Under the pieces are notes generated by a model. It ran no database searches. It saw only the letters and a list, made by a program, of their open reading frames with translations, and had not been told where the DNA came from. Made by a program: the position numbers and the translations under genes. Below, piece after piece: positions 23,640-31,769 of a stretch of 36,963 nucleotides of DNA (position 1 is its first letter; the number at the start of each line of letters is the position of its first letter). Source of the DNA: Fusibacter tunisiensis (GTDB taxonomy: Bacteria > Bacillota > Clostridia > Peptostreptococcales > Acidaminobacteraceae); contig NZ_JAFBDT010000021.1 of NCBI RefSeq assembly GCF_016908355.1, forward strand, positions 1 through 36,963, in the 5' to 3' direction.

Positions 23640-24293
23640 ATGGCGAGAAAGGCAAGAGAAGCAGACGAATTTGGCGTCTACCATATTGAACAGTCCAGTG
23701 TTCAAGGGCGGTTACTTTTCAATGACGATGGGGACAGAGCCTATTTTCTCGAAATACTCAATCAGGCCAAGCGCAAATTTGGTTTTAGACTTTTTGCTTA
23801 TTGTTTAAGAAATTCCAATACCTATCATTTGATTATTCATGTGAATGGTGGCGATTTGTCAAAAATCATGAAATCCATTCACATAGCGTATGCAATGCGA
23901 TTTAAGGGACAAGGGAAGCTTTATAAGGATCGCTATAGAAGTACTTTAATTGAGGACGAACAGATGTACCTAGAAACCAAGCGCATGATTGAAGCCGATT
24001 GGGTTGAAGGAAACTGTTTTAACAGCGATAGCAATTATTGTGATACAAGTGGTCCTTTTGATGTTGCTTGTGAAGATTGTATACGGACTGTGGATGAAGC
24101 GAGAGCCAAGTTAACTGAAATTGCGCTTAAAGAAAAAGTAGATGTCCAAAAGTTAATGAAAGAAAAGAATAGGCGAAATCAATTGATTGTGGAACTTCGT
24201 AAAACAAGTCTTTTATCTTTAAAGGAAATTGGAGATATTTTTGGGGGCTTATCCGAGTCCACAATTTGCAAAATTCTTAAGAAGGAGTTGTAG
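23640..24293 (+). CDS. Domesticated Y1-transposase-like (RayT-like) protein with Cys cluster and HTH
   Basis: A 217-residue protein whose residues 1-125 match the IS200/REP-associated Y1 transposase fold (MARKAREADEFGVYHIEQSS, then LFAYCLRNSNTYHLIIHVN and YKDRYRSTLIEDEQMYLETK). The catalytic parts look lost. The HUH pair (usually NHxH) reads N-T61-Y-H63, and the position of the nucleophilic tyrosine (usually RYI) is M116. Residues 126-147 carry four cysteines (C126, C134, C144, C147), and the C-terminus is an HTH (LKEIGDIFGGLSESTICKIL). No terminal repeats are seen. It lies 2 nt upstream of the AhpF-like reductase gene and has its own promoter, so it may be a regulator. Function is inference. 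Confidence 0.75.
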   Translation: MARKAREADEFGVYHIEQSSVQGRLLFNDDGDRAYFLEILNQAKRKFGFRLFAYCLRNSNTYHLIIHVNGGDLSKIMKSIHIAYAMRFKGQGKLYKDRYRSTLIEDEQMYLETKRMIEADWVEGNCFNSDSNYCDTSGPFDVACEDCIRTVDEARAKLTEIALKEKVDVQKLMKEKNRRNQLIVELRKTSLLSLKEIGDIFGGLSESTICKILKKEL

Positions 24294-24295
24294 GG

Positions 24296-25285
24296 ATGGA
24301 CTTTAAACTCGATATGAATTTGGGTGGTCAATTCAATAAAAGTCAAAAAAAATCATTTGATAAAAATGCTTTTTATGATGTGTTAATTGTTGGATCCGGG
24401 CCAGCTGGATTAAGTGCCGCCTTATACGCAAAACGAAAAGGGATGCGTGTGGGTGTGGTTTCAAACAAAAGTGGTGGTCAAGTTGTAGATACAACGTCTG
24501 TTGAAAATTATCTTGGAATTGATTTTGAAACCGGTGAAGGCTTGATTGAAAAATTTATGCATCATGTAGACACTTTGGATGTGCCCATGCTAAAAGATGT
24601 TGATGTTAAGACTTTTGAAAAAACAGATCAGGGTTTTGATTTGGTTTTAGGACGTGAAGAACGGTTAAAAACCAAAACACTTATTTTAGCAACTGGTAGT
24701 AAACCAAGAAAACTGGGTGTCAAGGGTGAGGACCAGTACCTTGGTAAAGGTGTAGCTTATTGTGCAATTTGTGATGGACCGCTTTTTGAGGGCCGAGATG
24801 TTGTTGTGGCAGGGGGTGGAAATTCTGCTGTTGAAGCTGCAATAGACCTTGCAAAAATTGCCAAAACGGTAACTTTGGTTCACAGAAGTGCCTTTAGGGC
24901 AGATCAAATTATAGTAGACAAACTCAGTGACCTTGAGAATGTAACCATCCATTTGCAAACTCAAATTGAAGAAATTGTAGGTGAACAGTTGGTTTCAGGA
25001 ATTGTGGTTCGGGATAAAGCCACAAACGAAACCCGTACACTTAAGACAGATGGTGTTTTTGTTGAAATAGGTTACTTGCCAAATAACCAGTTGGTTGAGG
25101 GAAAACTAAATCTCAACGACCGAGGAGAAGTTATTGTCAACGCGCTTAATGAAACGTCTGAACCGGGTGTTTTTGCAGCTGGCGATGTAACCGATACACC
25201 TTATAAGCAAATTATAGTAGCGGCAAGTGAAGGTGCCAAGGCTGCTTTAACCGCCAATGATTTTGTAAATCGTGGCAACGCATAA
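24296..25285 (+). CDS. AhpF-like/thioredoxin-reductase-like flavoprotein
   Basis: A 329-residue FAD-dependent disulfide reductase without the two N-terminal thioredoxin folds of AhpF. The FAD motif GSGPAG is at residues 33-38 and the redox pair is C156-x-x-C159 (CAIC). The AAGD-type FAD motif is present near the C-terminus (GVFAAGDVTDTPYKQIIVAA). The body is closer to the reductase part of AhpF than to ordinary TrxB. The NADPH-phosphate motif, usually HRRxxxR, reads HRSAFR at 196-201. The electron donor could therefore be NADH or something other than NADPH. The next gene encodes the missing AhpF-like N-terminal module. It resembles the Cp34 flavoprotein type of clostridia. Confidence 0.85.
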   Translation: MDFKLDMNLGGQFNKSQKKSFDKNAFYDVLIVGSGPAGLSAALYAKRKGMRVGVVSNKSGGQVVDTTSVENYLGIDFETGEGLIEKFMHHVDTLDVPMLKDVDVKTFEKTDQGFDLVLGREERLKTKTLILATGSKPRKLGVKGEDQYLGKGVAYCAICDGPLFEGRDVVVAGGGNSAVEAAIDLAKIAKTVTLVHRSAFRADQIIVDKLSDLENVTIHLQTQIEEIVGEQLVSGIVVRDKATNETRTLKTDGVFVEIGYLPNNQLVEGKLNLNDRGEVIVNALNETSEPGVFAAGDVTDTPYKQIIVAASEGAKAALTANDFVNRGNA

Positions 25286-25312
25286 CTCTAAAGATTAAAA
25301 AGGAGAATTAAA

Positions 25313-25960
25313 ATGGCTTTATTGAATGAAGAATTACAAGGACAATTAAAAGAAGTTTTTTCAGCAATGAAAAATGACATGACTTTGGCAGTATTTACGC
25401 AAAAGGGTGCATGCTATTCCTGTGAGGAAACGATTTCTTTTATGAAAGAAATTGAGGCGCTTAGTGATAAAATCCATTTAGAAACATTGGATTTAGAAGA
25501 AGACAGTGAAAGAGCAAAAGCTTATAATGTTGAAATGGTACCAAGTATTGTAATGTTAGATTCTGATAAGAAGTACCGTGGCGTAAAATTTAATGGGATC
25601 CCTGCTGGTCATGAAATCAATTCGTTTATTCCAGGGATTTTGGAAGTATCTGGATCAGGTGAGCCACTCCCAGAGGAATTTACAGCGCAACTTGAATCTG
25701 TAAAAAAACCAGTTAACATTAAGGTGTTTGTTACTTTAAGCTGTCCACATTGTCCAGGTGCGGTACAAAAAGCCCACAAGTTGGCACTTGAAAACTCGTT
25801 TATTGATGCAGAGATGATTGAGGCGCAAACATTTGATGAAATTTCAAATAAATTTAATGTTTCTTCAGTGCCAAAGATTGTAATCAATGATCAATATGAA
25901 TTGGTTGGGAATCAGCCTTTAGAAGCTTTTCTTGAGGAAATAGCAAAGACACAGCAGTAA
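25313..25960 (+). CDS. Double-thioredoxin-fold protein, AhpF N-terminal-domain/PDO-like
   Basis: A 215-residue protein with two thioredoxin folds. Fold 1 has C34-YS-C37 and fold 2 has C144-PH-C147. VPSIV and VPKIV carry the cis-proline that follows each. The KFNGIPAGHEINSF stretch and VFVTLSCPHCPG correspond to the N-terminal domain of AhpF. In AhpF the first fold has lost its CxxC, whereas here both are intact, as in archaeal-type protein disulfide oxidoreductases. It is encoded 27 nt downstream of the AhpF-like reductase, its likely electron donor. It probably passes electrons to a peroxiredoxin or other disulfide encoded elsewhere. A terminator follows. Confidence 0.86.
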   Translation: MALLNEELQGQLKEVFSAMKNDMTLAVFTQKGACYSCEETISFMKEIEALSDKIHLETLDLEEDSERAKAYNVEMVPSIVMLDSDKKYRGVKFNGIPAGHEINSFIPGILEVSGSGEPLPEEFTAQLESVKKPVNIKVFVTLSCPHCPGAVQKAHKLALENSFIDAEMIEAQTFDEISNKFNVSSVPKIVINDQYELVGNQPLEAFLEEIAKTQQ

Positions 25961-25971
25961 TATTTATTTTA

Positions 25972-26010
25972 AACCGGGTATAGGGCTAGCGCCTGGTATC
26001 CGGTTTTTTT
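25972..26010 (+). terminator. Terminator of the AhpF-like operon
   Basis: ACCGGGTA (25973-25980) pairs with TATCCGGT (one G-T pair), followed by a run of T. It closes the operon begun at 23589. Confidence 0.8.
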
Positions 26011-26011
26011 A

Positions 26012-26020
26012 TGTTATAAT
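26012..26020 (+). promoter_or_regulatory. Extended -10 promoter of the long redox/pentose-phosphate run
   Basis: TGTTATAAT: a perfect TATAAT (26015-26020) with the TGn extension. No recognisable -35, which is tolerable for extended -10 promoters. It directly follows the terminator. Confidence 0.5.
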
Positions 26021-26041
26021 CAAGTTGTGGAGGTGGTTGCA

Positions 26042-26956
26042 ATGATTTGGACGTTGTTCTGGCTTTTGGTACTTGCAGCTGTTGGGTTTGGAAATCATTT
26101 CACAAAAGTTGCTTTATTTCCGGAAACATGGACCCATGAAGATGCACGAGAACGTGAACTTAAAGATCAGCCTTTAGAACTTGAATATTACGAAGTTTTA
26201 GAAAAAAAACCTTTTGAAGTAACTTCCCAGCATGGGTATCCTTTGAGGGGGATTCTTATAGAAACACCGGGTTCTACCCGCACAATGATATTTGTCCATG
26301 GGATTACCTATAATTTATATGGTGGTGTGAAATATTTAAAAATGTTTCATGAATGGGGGTATAATATTGTGCTCTATGATCAGCCCAATCATGGCAAAAG
26401 TGGTGGTGATGTTACAACTTTTGGCTATTACGAGAAACTAGATTTAGCGCAAATTGTTGATTATGTCGTGGTTAAATTGGGAAGTCATCAAGAGATAGGT
26501 TTACATGGGGAGTCTATGGGTGCAGCAACAGCGCTTCAACACGGGATATTGGATTCTCGAATAGCTTTTATTATTTCAGATTGTAGCTTTGACACGGCTT
26601 TTAATGAGTTTAAATATAGACTAAAGGTGGAAAAACATTTACCTGCTTTTCCTGTTTTATATATCGCATCATTTTTTTCCTATTTGAAGACAGGCGTTTT
26701 TTTCAGTGCTATGAATCCGCTTAAAGCTGTTTCTAAACTTAAGTTACCTGTTTTATGGATCCATGGATTGGCAGATGCCTATACACCATGCGCTCAAACG
26801 AAGACGCTCTATGACGCACACCCTGGCTTTAAACACCTTTATTTGGTTGAAGGCGCGACGCATGCAAAGGCCTATCAGGTAGATCCGCAGAAATATCGTG
26901 AAGTGGTGGCGTCTTTTATAGAAGCAATTGAAGAAAAGAAAAAGGGAGGCATTTAA
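26042..26956 (+). CDS. Membrane-anchored alpha/beta hydrolase
   Basis: A 304-residue protein. Residues 1-15 are hydrophobic (MIWTLFWLLVLAAVG), probably an uncleaved membrane anchor. The serine-hydrolase fold then shows the oxyanion segment FVHGIT, the nucleophile elbow HGESMG (S158), the acid in HGLADAYTP and the histidine in GATHAKA. It probably cleaves an ester or acyl bond at the membrane; the substrate is unknown. I chose ATG 26042, 7 nt after GGAGGT, over an in-frame GTG at 26027 that overlaps that site. The GGDEF gene starts on the last base of its stop. It is the first gene of a long co-directional run. Confidence 0.85.
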   Translation: MIWTLFWLLVLAAVGFGNHFTKVALFPETWTHEDARERELKDQPLELEYYEVLEKKPFEVTSQHGYPLRGILIETPGSTRTMIFVHGITYNLYGGVKYLKMFHEWGYNIVLYDQPNHGKSGGDVTTFGYYEKLDLAQIVDYVVVKLGSHQEIGLHGESMGAATALQHGILDSRIAFIISDCSFDTAFNEFKYRLKVEKHLPAFPVLYIASFFSYLKTGVFFSAMNPLKAVSKLKLPVLWIHGLADAYTPCAQTKTLYDAHPGFKHLYLVEGATHAKAYQVDPQKYREVVASFIEAIEEKKKGGI

Positions 26957-27795
26957 TGGCATTCAAATGGTTAATGGATTTGTATGAAGGGGCATATGTC
27001 TTAGATGAAAATCGAAAAATTGTGTTTTTTAACCCTGCTGCTGAAAGCATGACAGGTTTCAAAGCAACAGATGCAGTTGGTCGATTTGAACATGATAATC
27101 TATTGAATATTATTGATGAAAATGGGATGCAACTTAGTATTCTCCCGCGCTATAAAGAAGACGAACTGGTTTACATTCAACATGCTTTGGGCCATCGAAT
27201 ACCCGTTTACATGAAAACGCTCAAGCTTGAATCCGATTTGGAATCGTCTCTAATTGTTGAACTGTTTCATGAAGCCAAATCAAAAAGCACAAGTAGCTTA
27301 GCAAAGGGAACTTTGGATAGGGTCACGGGGCTTGCAAATAAAGGGTATGTGGCCTATCTTATTAAGCATCGATTGGCTGCCTATAAAGGTTTTGGCGTTC
27401 CGCTGGGTATTTTTATGGTGGATATCGATAATTTTGAAGCTATGAATCAGACCTATGGCAAATCCTTTTGTGATCGTATTTTCAAGATGATTGGCATGAG
27501 CTATAAGGCGTCCTTGCTGACGGCAGATCTGGTTGGCAGATGGCATGGAGATGCCTTTATTGTACTTATGGATTCCGTATCCCAAGCAGATATGCGGCGT
27601 ATGGCTGAAAGACTCAGAATTATTGCAGAAAATAGTGCCATTAGAGGCGAGTTGTTTAAGGATGTTGAAGTGACAGTTTCCATTGGCGGTACTAAGATTC
27701 GAACAGATGACTCATATGAAAGTTTAATGGATCGGTTGGCAGTCAATTTAAAAACTGCCAAATCCAAGGGAGGAAATTCAAGTCATGTCAAATGA
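26956..27795 (+). CDS. PAS-GGDEF protein with degenerate signature
   Basis: A 279-residue protein: a PAS domain at about 5-105 (YEGAYVLDENRKIVFFNPAAESMTGF) and a GGDEF domain at about 118-275 (TLDRVTGLANKGY, then MVDIDNF with D156). The signature loop at 197-201 reads HGDAF instead of GGDEF, so the catalytic glutamate is alanine and the first glycine is histidine. Diguanylate cyclase activity is therefore doubtful; it may bind GTP or c-di-GMP, or act by protein contact. There is no membrane segment. It overlaps the upstream hydrolase by 1 nt and the downstream mutY by 11 nt. Confidence 0.87.
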   Translation: MAFKWLMDLYEGAYVLDENRKIVFFNPAAESMTGFKATDAVGRFEHDNLLNIIDENGMQLSILPRYKEDELVYIQHALGHRIPVYMKTLKLESDLESSLIVELFHEAKSKSTSSLAKGTLDRVTGLANKGYVAYLIKHRLAAYKGFGVPLGIFMVDIDNFEAMNQTYGKSFCDRIFKMIGMSYKASLLTADLVGRWHGDAFIVLMDSVSQADMRRMAERLRIIAENSAIRGELFKDVEVTVSIGGTKIRTDDSYESLMDRLAVNLKTAKSKGGNSSHVK

Positions 27796-28834
27796 TTTTG
27801 GAAGGGCTTTGATTGACTGGTATCATTTGGTTAAACGTGATTTGCCTTGGCGGGTTACGCAAGACCCCTATTGTATATGGCTCTCTGAGATTATGCTTCA
27901 ACAGACGCAAGTGGTTACAGTCATTGGGTATTACAATCGGTTTATAAAAAAATACCCAACTGTAAATGCGCTTGCACAGGCAAATGAATCTGAGGTTTAC
28001 AAATTGTGGGAAGGCTTGGGTTATTATAGCAGGGCTCGAAATCTCATCCGGTGTGCAAAAGAAATTGTAGAATCCTATGAGGGAAAGTTTCCCCAAACTG
28101 TTGAGGGGTTGAAAAAACTCCCGGGAATAGGCCCTTACACGGCAGGTGCAATTGCCAGCATTGCATTTAATGTCAAAAGCCATGCGGTAGATGGCAATGT
28201 TATGCGGGTCATATCACGCATCAAAATGTTAGAGGCAGATGTAAGGAATCCTAAAAATAGAGTTGTATTTGAATCGGAAGTAATGCGGCTTATGGTTAAC
28301 GATTCAGGTGATTTTAATCAGGGGTTGATGGAACTTGGTGCAACAATTTGTACACCTAAATCCCCGAAATGCCATATTTGCCCAGTTCAAAGTTTCTGTA
28401 TGGCCTACTCGAGTGAAACCCAGTTAAATTACCCAGTTAAAACCCCAACCCCCAAAAAAGAACGGCTTCGGATGGCGGTTGTGATATTGAAACACAAGGG
28501 GGCGTATTTGATGCATTTGCGTCCAGTGGGCGGGCTCCTGTCAAATTTATGGGGCTTTCCAGTTGTTCAGGTTGATGGGGAATGTCAGTCGCCAGAAAGG
28601 CTGGCAAGGGAATATTTGGCTTCGGATTTTGGGATTCAAGTAAAATTTGACAAAGAAACCAAAGGGAAAACGCATATTTTCACACATTTAATTTGGGAAA
28701 TGACCCTGTACCATTATGATCTTATTGAAATGCCTGATTTAATTGAAGATCCTGAAATAGCGTGGGTTGAGCCCAGTGCATTTTCGGACTATGCTATTCC
28801 TACGGCTTTTAAGAAATTATTGGATTTACTATAA
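27785..28834 (+). CDS. mutY: A/G-specific adenine DNA glycosylase
   Basis: A 349-residue repair enzyme that removes adenine mispaired with 8-oxoguanine. E35 in the LSEIMLQQTQV helix and D136 in AVDGNVMRV are the expected catalytic residues. The helix-hairpin-helix is LPGIGPYTAGAI. The [4Fe-4S] ligands follow C-x6-C-x2-C-x5-C (CTPKSPKCHICPVQSFC). A NudT-like 8-oxoG recognition domain occupies about 225-345. The 11-nt overlap with the GGDEF gene and its place next to glutaredoxin and MsrA suit an oxidative-damage role. Confidence 0.95.
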   Translation: MSNDFGRALIDWYHLVKRDLPWRVTQDPYCIWLSEIMLQQTQVVTVIGYYNRFIKKYPTVNALAQANESEVYKLWEGLGYYSRARNLIRCAKEIVESYEGKFPQTVEGLKKLPGIGPYTAGAIASIAFNVKSHAVDGNVMRVISRIKMLEADVRNPKNRVVFESEVMRLMVNDSGDFNQGLMELGATICTPKSPKCHICPVQSFCMAYSSETQLNYPVKTPTPKKERLRMAVVILKHKGAYLMHLRPVGGLLSNLWGFPVVQVDGECQSPERLAREYLASDFGIQVKFDKETKGKTHIFTHLIWEMTLYHYDLIEMPDLIEDPEIAWVEPSAFSDYAIPTAFKKLLDLL

Positions 28835-28853
28835 AGACATATAAGGGGGATGT

Positions 28854-29603
28854 ATGTGGAGTGCTCTTTTAGAGAAGGCGCTTGAGGATCCTGCGCGAAA
28901 TTATTTTATCTGTCAAACTGTAATTAAAGGTGCCAGCGCTTATGATGACGTTGTAACATTATGCGGTGGAACGGTAACACTTCTGAAACGAAAATCTGGG
29001 ACAATTCAACTCTTGATAAGTGATAGGAAACCGGATTTAGGGGTATATTTTGAGATAGTTCAGTTTTTAAGGACGCTAAGCTGGACTCAGGTTATTGTGA
29101 CGCGGGATCATATGCTTGGTCTAACGGCTTGTGGCATCGATGCAAGGGTTAAGCCGGGAAGCTATTTGGCAGCTTGTTCGCCTGTAAATTGGAAATGCCA
29201 CCCTGTAAAGCATGTTGCGTCTAATATGGTTGCGTCGGATTTAGAGGCTGTTATTCAATTGTATCAAGGTGTATTTAGAGGCTTTTCGCCTATTGAATAC
29301 ATGCGTGAAAAGATAAAATCTGGCAGGGGCAGGGGTATGATCGTTCGAAAAAACGGCAGACTTTGTAGTGTTGCACAGTCAGATTTTGAAACTCAAGATT
29401 TTGCTTTGATTGTAGGCGTTGCAAGTGCTGAAGATCTTAGAAAAAGAGGGTATGGTGAAGCTGCTTTTAAAGCTTTAGGTGAGGGTCTGATCCAAGAGGG
29501 TAAGACGTTACATTTAATCTATGAAAATGATATTGCAGGGGCACTTTACGCAAAATATGGATTTGAGGTTTATGATCAAAATTATCATTTGGAAAGGAAT
29601 TAG
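28854..29603 (+). CDS. GNAT-family N-acetyltransferase
   Basis: A 249-residue protein. The C-terminal half is a GNAT fold with the acetyl-CoA-binding motif A (IVGVASAEDLRKRGYGEAAF) and a typical ending (LIYENDIAGALYAKYGFEVYD). The N-terminal roughly 120 residues form a second, degenerate acyltransferase-like half, giving a longer protein than simple GNATs. The substrate is not predictable. AAGGGGG lies 4 nt from ATG 28854, and the glutaredoxin gene starts 2 nt after its stop, so it is part of the same transcription unit. Confidence 0.85.
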   Translation: MWSALLEKALEDPARNYFICQTVIKGASAYDDVVTLCGGTVTLLKRKSGTIQLLISDRKPDLGVYFEIVQFLRTLSWTQVIVTRDHMLGLTACGIDARVKPGSYLAACSPVNWKCHPVKHVASNMVASDLEAVIQLYQGVFRGFSPIEYMREKIKSGRGRGMIVRKNGRLCSVAQSDFETQDFALIVGVASAEDLRKRGYGEAAFKALGEGLIQEGKTLHLIYENDIAGALYAKYGFEVYDQNYHLERN

Positions 29604-29605
29604 TC

Positions 29606-29968
29606 ATGAAGAATATTGTGATGTTTACAAGTTCAACTTGTCCGCATTGTAAGTCGGCCAAACAGTTTTTAGATGAAAAAGGGTATAAATATGTGGAACG
29701 CAACGTTCAGCTTGATCCTTTAGCCCAGCAGGAAATGGTTCAGAGAAAATTGATGGGTGTCCCTTCTTTTGTTATTGGTGACGAAACAATTGTCGGGCTT
29801 GATAAGCATAAAATTGAAGCTTTAATTGATTACACAGTTGAAAAATGTCCCGAGTGTGGTCAACGGGCAAGGGTGCCAAAGGGAAAGGGCAAAGTAAAGG
29901 TCAACTGTAAAAGTTGTGGCAATGCCTATGTGGTCCTCACAAAATCCATGTGGCAGCAAGGAGGCTGA
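29606..29968 (+). CDS. Glutaredoxin fused to a zinc-ribbon-like tail
   Basis: A 120-residue protein. Residues 1-76 are a glutaredoxin/NrdH-like thioredoxin fold with the active site C12-PH-C15, a cis-proline in GVPSFVIGDE and the VGLDKHKI helix. Residues 80-107 add C81-x2-C84-x16-C101-x2-C104, a zinc-ribbon-like unit (KCPECGQRARVPKG, then VNCKSCG). Stand-alone clostridial glutaredoxins (Cp9 type) lack this tail. It could bind zinc, hold a partner protein, or sense redox state through zinc release. The lipid-kinase gene starts 1 nt after the stop. Confidence 0.85.
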   Translation: MKNIVMFTSSTCPHCKSAKQFLDEKGYKYVERNVQLDPLAQQEMVQRKLMGVPSFVIGDETIVGLDKHKIEALIDYTVEKCPECGQRARVPKGKGKVKVNCKSCGNAYVVLTKSMWQQGG

Positions 29969-29969
29969 T

Positions 29970-30845
29970 ATGAATGTACTTTTGCTTTACAATCCAAAAG
30001 CTGGAACGCGTGTATTTCCAGATGAATTAGACCGTGTGATTGAAGCTTTTCAAAATAAAGGCAAACAGGTGATTCCACATCGCCTTTCAGGCACAGACCA
30101 GATGGAAGCCTTTTTAAAAAATCAAGATATGGAATCCGTTGAAAAAATTTTAGTTGCAGGTGGTGATGGCACCATTCACCAAGTGGTAAACACCATGATG
30201 CATCTCGATATTCATAAGCCAATTGGAATATTTCCAACAGGGACTGCAAATGATTTTTCACAGTATTTTGGGATTCCTAAAGATATTGATGGCATGATAA
30301 AGGTTGCACTCCGCGATACAGTTGCTCATGTAGATGTTGGAAAGGTTAATGACCGATATTTTATTAATGTTGCCAGTTTTGGAAATTTAGTGGACATTAG
30401 TCAGCGGGTTAATGAGCAGGCAAAAAACGTTTTAGGCGTATTGGCCTATTATATAAAAGGAATTGAAGAATTCCCGAGGCTAAAATCTATTCGTGCAACT
30501 TTTGAACTCGATGATGGTCATATGGAAGAAGACATTTTTTTCGCTTTGGTTATGAATGGAAAATCCGCTGGGGCTTTTCGAAAACTTGCGCCTTTTTCAG
30601 ATATCAGTGATGGTCTTTTAGATGTTTTGATTTTTAAAAAGTGCCCTGTGATTGAAATTGTCCTCTTATTGATGCAAGTGGTTAACGGAGAACACCCTAA
30701 AAGTGATCATATTATTTATGCAAAGGCTTCACGCATTAAAGTTTCATGTCAGGCAGACCTGACTTCGGACCTTGACGGTGAAGCGGGACCGCCTTTACCA
30801 CTTGAAATTCAAGTCGAACAAAAGCGACTTCAAATTATAAAATAG
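29970..30845 (+). CDS. Diacylglycerol/lipid kinase family protein
   Basis: A 291-residue member of the DAGK catalytic family (YegS/DgkB-like). The nucleotide motif is VAGGDGTIHQVVN (GGDGT), preceded by LLYNPKAGTR and followed by FPTGTANDFSQYFGIP. The C-terminal beta-sandwich ends with DLDGEAGPPLPLEIQV, also typical. It phosphorylates diacylglycerol or a related lipid using ATP. I chose ATG 29970 because AAGGAGG at 29958-29964 is 5 nt upstream; the frame is open further upstream inside the glutaredoxin gene. Together with pgsA and degV it adds to the lipid-related genes here. Confidence 0.9.
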   Translation: MNVLLLYNPKAGTRVFPDELDRVIEAFQNKGKQVIPHRLSGTDQMEAFLKNQDMESVEKILVAGGDGTIHQVVNTMMHLDIHKPIGIFPTGTANDFSQYFGIPKDIDGMIKVALRDTVAHVDVGKVNDRYFINVASFGNLVDISQRVNEQAKNVLGVLAYYIKGIEEFPRLKSIRATFELDDGHMEEDIFFALVMNGKSAGAFRKLAPFSDISDGLLDVLIFKKCPVIEIVLLLMQVVNGEHPKSDHIIYAKASRIKVSCQADLTSDLDGEAGPPLPLEIQVEQKRLQIIK

Positions 30846-30858
30846 AAAGGAAAATGGT

Positions 30859-31758
30859 ATGGATATTGGTATTATTGGACTTGGGAAAATGGGCTACGCA
30901 CTGGCTTTAAATATGCGAGATCAAGGGTATAAAGTTGTTGCGACAAATAGGTCCCCTGAAAAAGTGGATGAAATTGCAAAAGAAGGTGTCGTGGGGGTTA
31001 AATCAATTGAAGAATTGGTGGCTGCCTTTGGCGAAAAACGAAAAGTGATTTGGTTGATGGTTCCTGCAGGCCAACCTGTTGATGATATGATTGAAACGCT
31101 TTTACCGATGTTACGAGAAAGAGATATCGTCATAGATGGTGGCAATTCAAATTTCAATGACACCGTGAGGCGGCATGCTTATTTAAAAGACAAGGGAATT
31201 GCATTTCTTGATGTCGGCACGAGTGGTGGTACTGAAGGTGCACGTCATGGTGCCTGTCTGATGATGGGTGGGGATACAGAGCCCGCTGAATATGTGGCCC
31301 CAATGCTGAAAGCACTTGCTGTGGAAGGTGGATTTGGCTATTTTGGTGCGCCAGGAAGTGGCCATTATGTGAAGATGATTCACAATGGCATTGAATATGG
31401 GATGATGCAAGCCATTGGAGAAGGATTTGATATTTTAAAAGCGTCTGAATTTGATTTGGATTTTGAACTGGTATCTAAAGTCTGGAGCAATGGGTCTATC
31501 ATTGAGGGTCTTTTAATGCGGTTGATGCATGAAGCGTTTAAATCGGATCCAAATCTGGATGAAATTGTGGGCAAAGTGGATGCTTCTGGTGAAGCGGATT
31601 GGACCGTTCAGGAATCGATTCGTCTCAAGGTGTCTGCGCCTGTTATTTCTCAGTCTTTGTTTACACGTTATAAATCCAAGGATGATGTTCGATTTTCTGA
31701 AAAATCAGTGGCTGCCCTTAGAAACCAATTTGGCGGACACAAAGTCTATAAGGCGTAA
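30859..31758 (+). CDS. gnd: 6-phosphogluconate dehydrogenase, decarboxylating (short type)
   Basis: A 299-residue enzyme that converts 6-phosphogluconate to ribulose 5-phosphate with release of CO2. It belongs to the short (about 300 residues), often NAD-preferring, class. The N-terminal Rossmann motif is IGIIGLGKMGYALALNM, followed by TNRSPEK, IVIDGGNSNFNDT, the LDVGTSGGTEGARHGACLM substrate loop and GHYVKMIHNGIEYGMMQA with the catalytic Lys. The TNRS after the second strand gives a possible phosphate-binding Arg, so NADP use is not excluded. It is followed 11 nt later by zwf. Confidence 0.94.
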   Translation: MDIGIIGLGKMGYALALNMRDQGYKVVATNRSPEKVDEIAKEGVVGVKSIEELVAAFGEKRKVIWLMVPAGQPVDDMIETLLPMLRERDIVIDGGNSNFNDTVRRHAYLKDKGIAFLDVGTSGGTEGARHGACLMMGGDTEPAEYVAPMLKALAVEGGFGYFGAPGSGHYVKMIHNGIEYGMMQAIGEGFDILKASEFDLDFELVSKVWSNGSIIEGLLMRLMHEAFKSDPNLDEIVGKVDASGEADWTVQESIRLKVSAPVISQSLFTRYKSKDDVRFSEKSVAALRNQFGGHKVYKA

Positions 31759-31769
31759 GGGGCGATTGG

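Noticed and set aside
23640-24293. Active IS200/IS605 insertion
   Set aside because: The HUH and tyrosine residues are altered, no left/right-end hairpins or partner tnpB are seen, and the gene is embedded in an operon with its own promoter.
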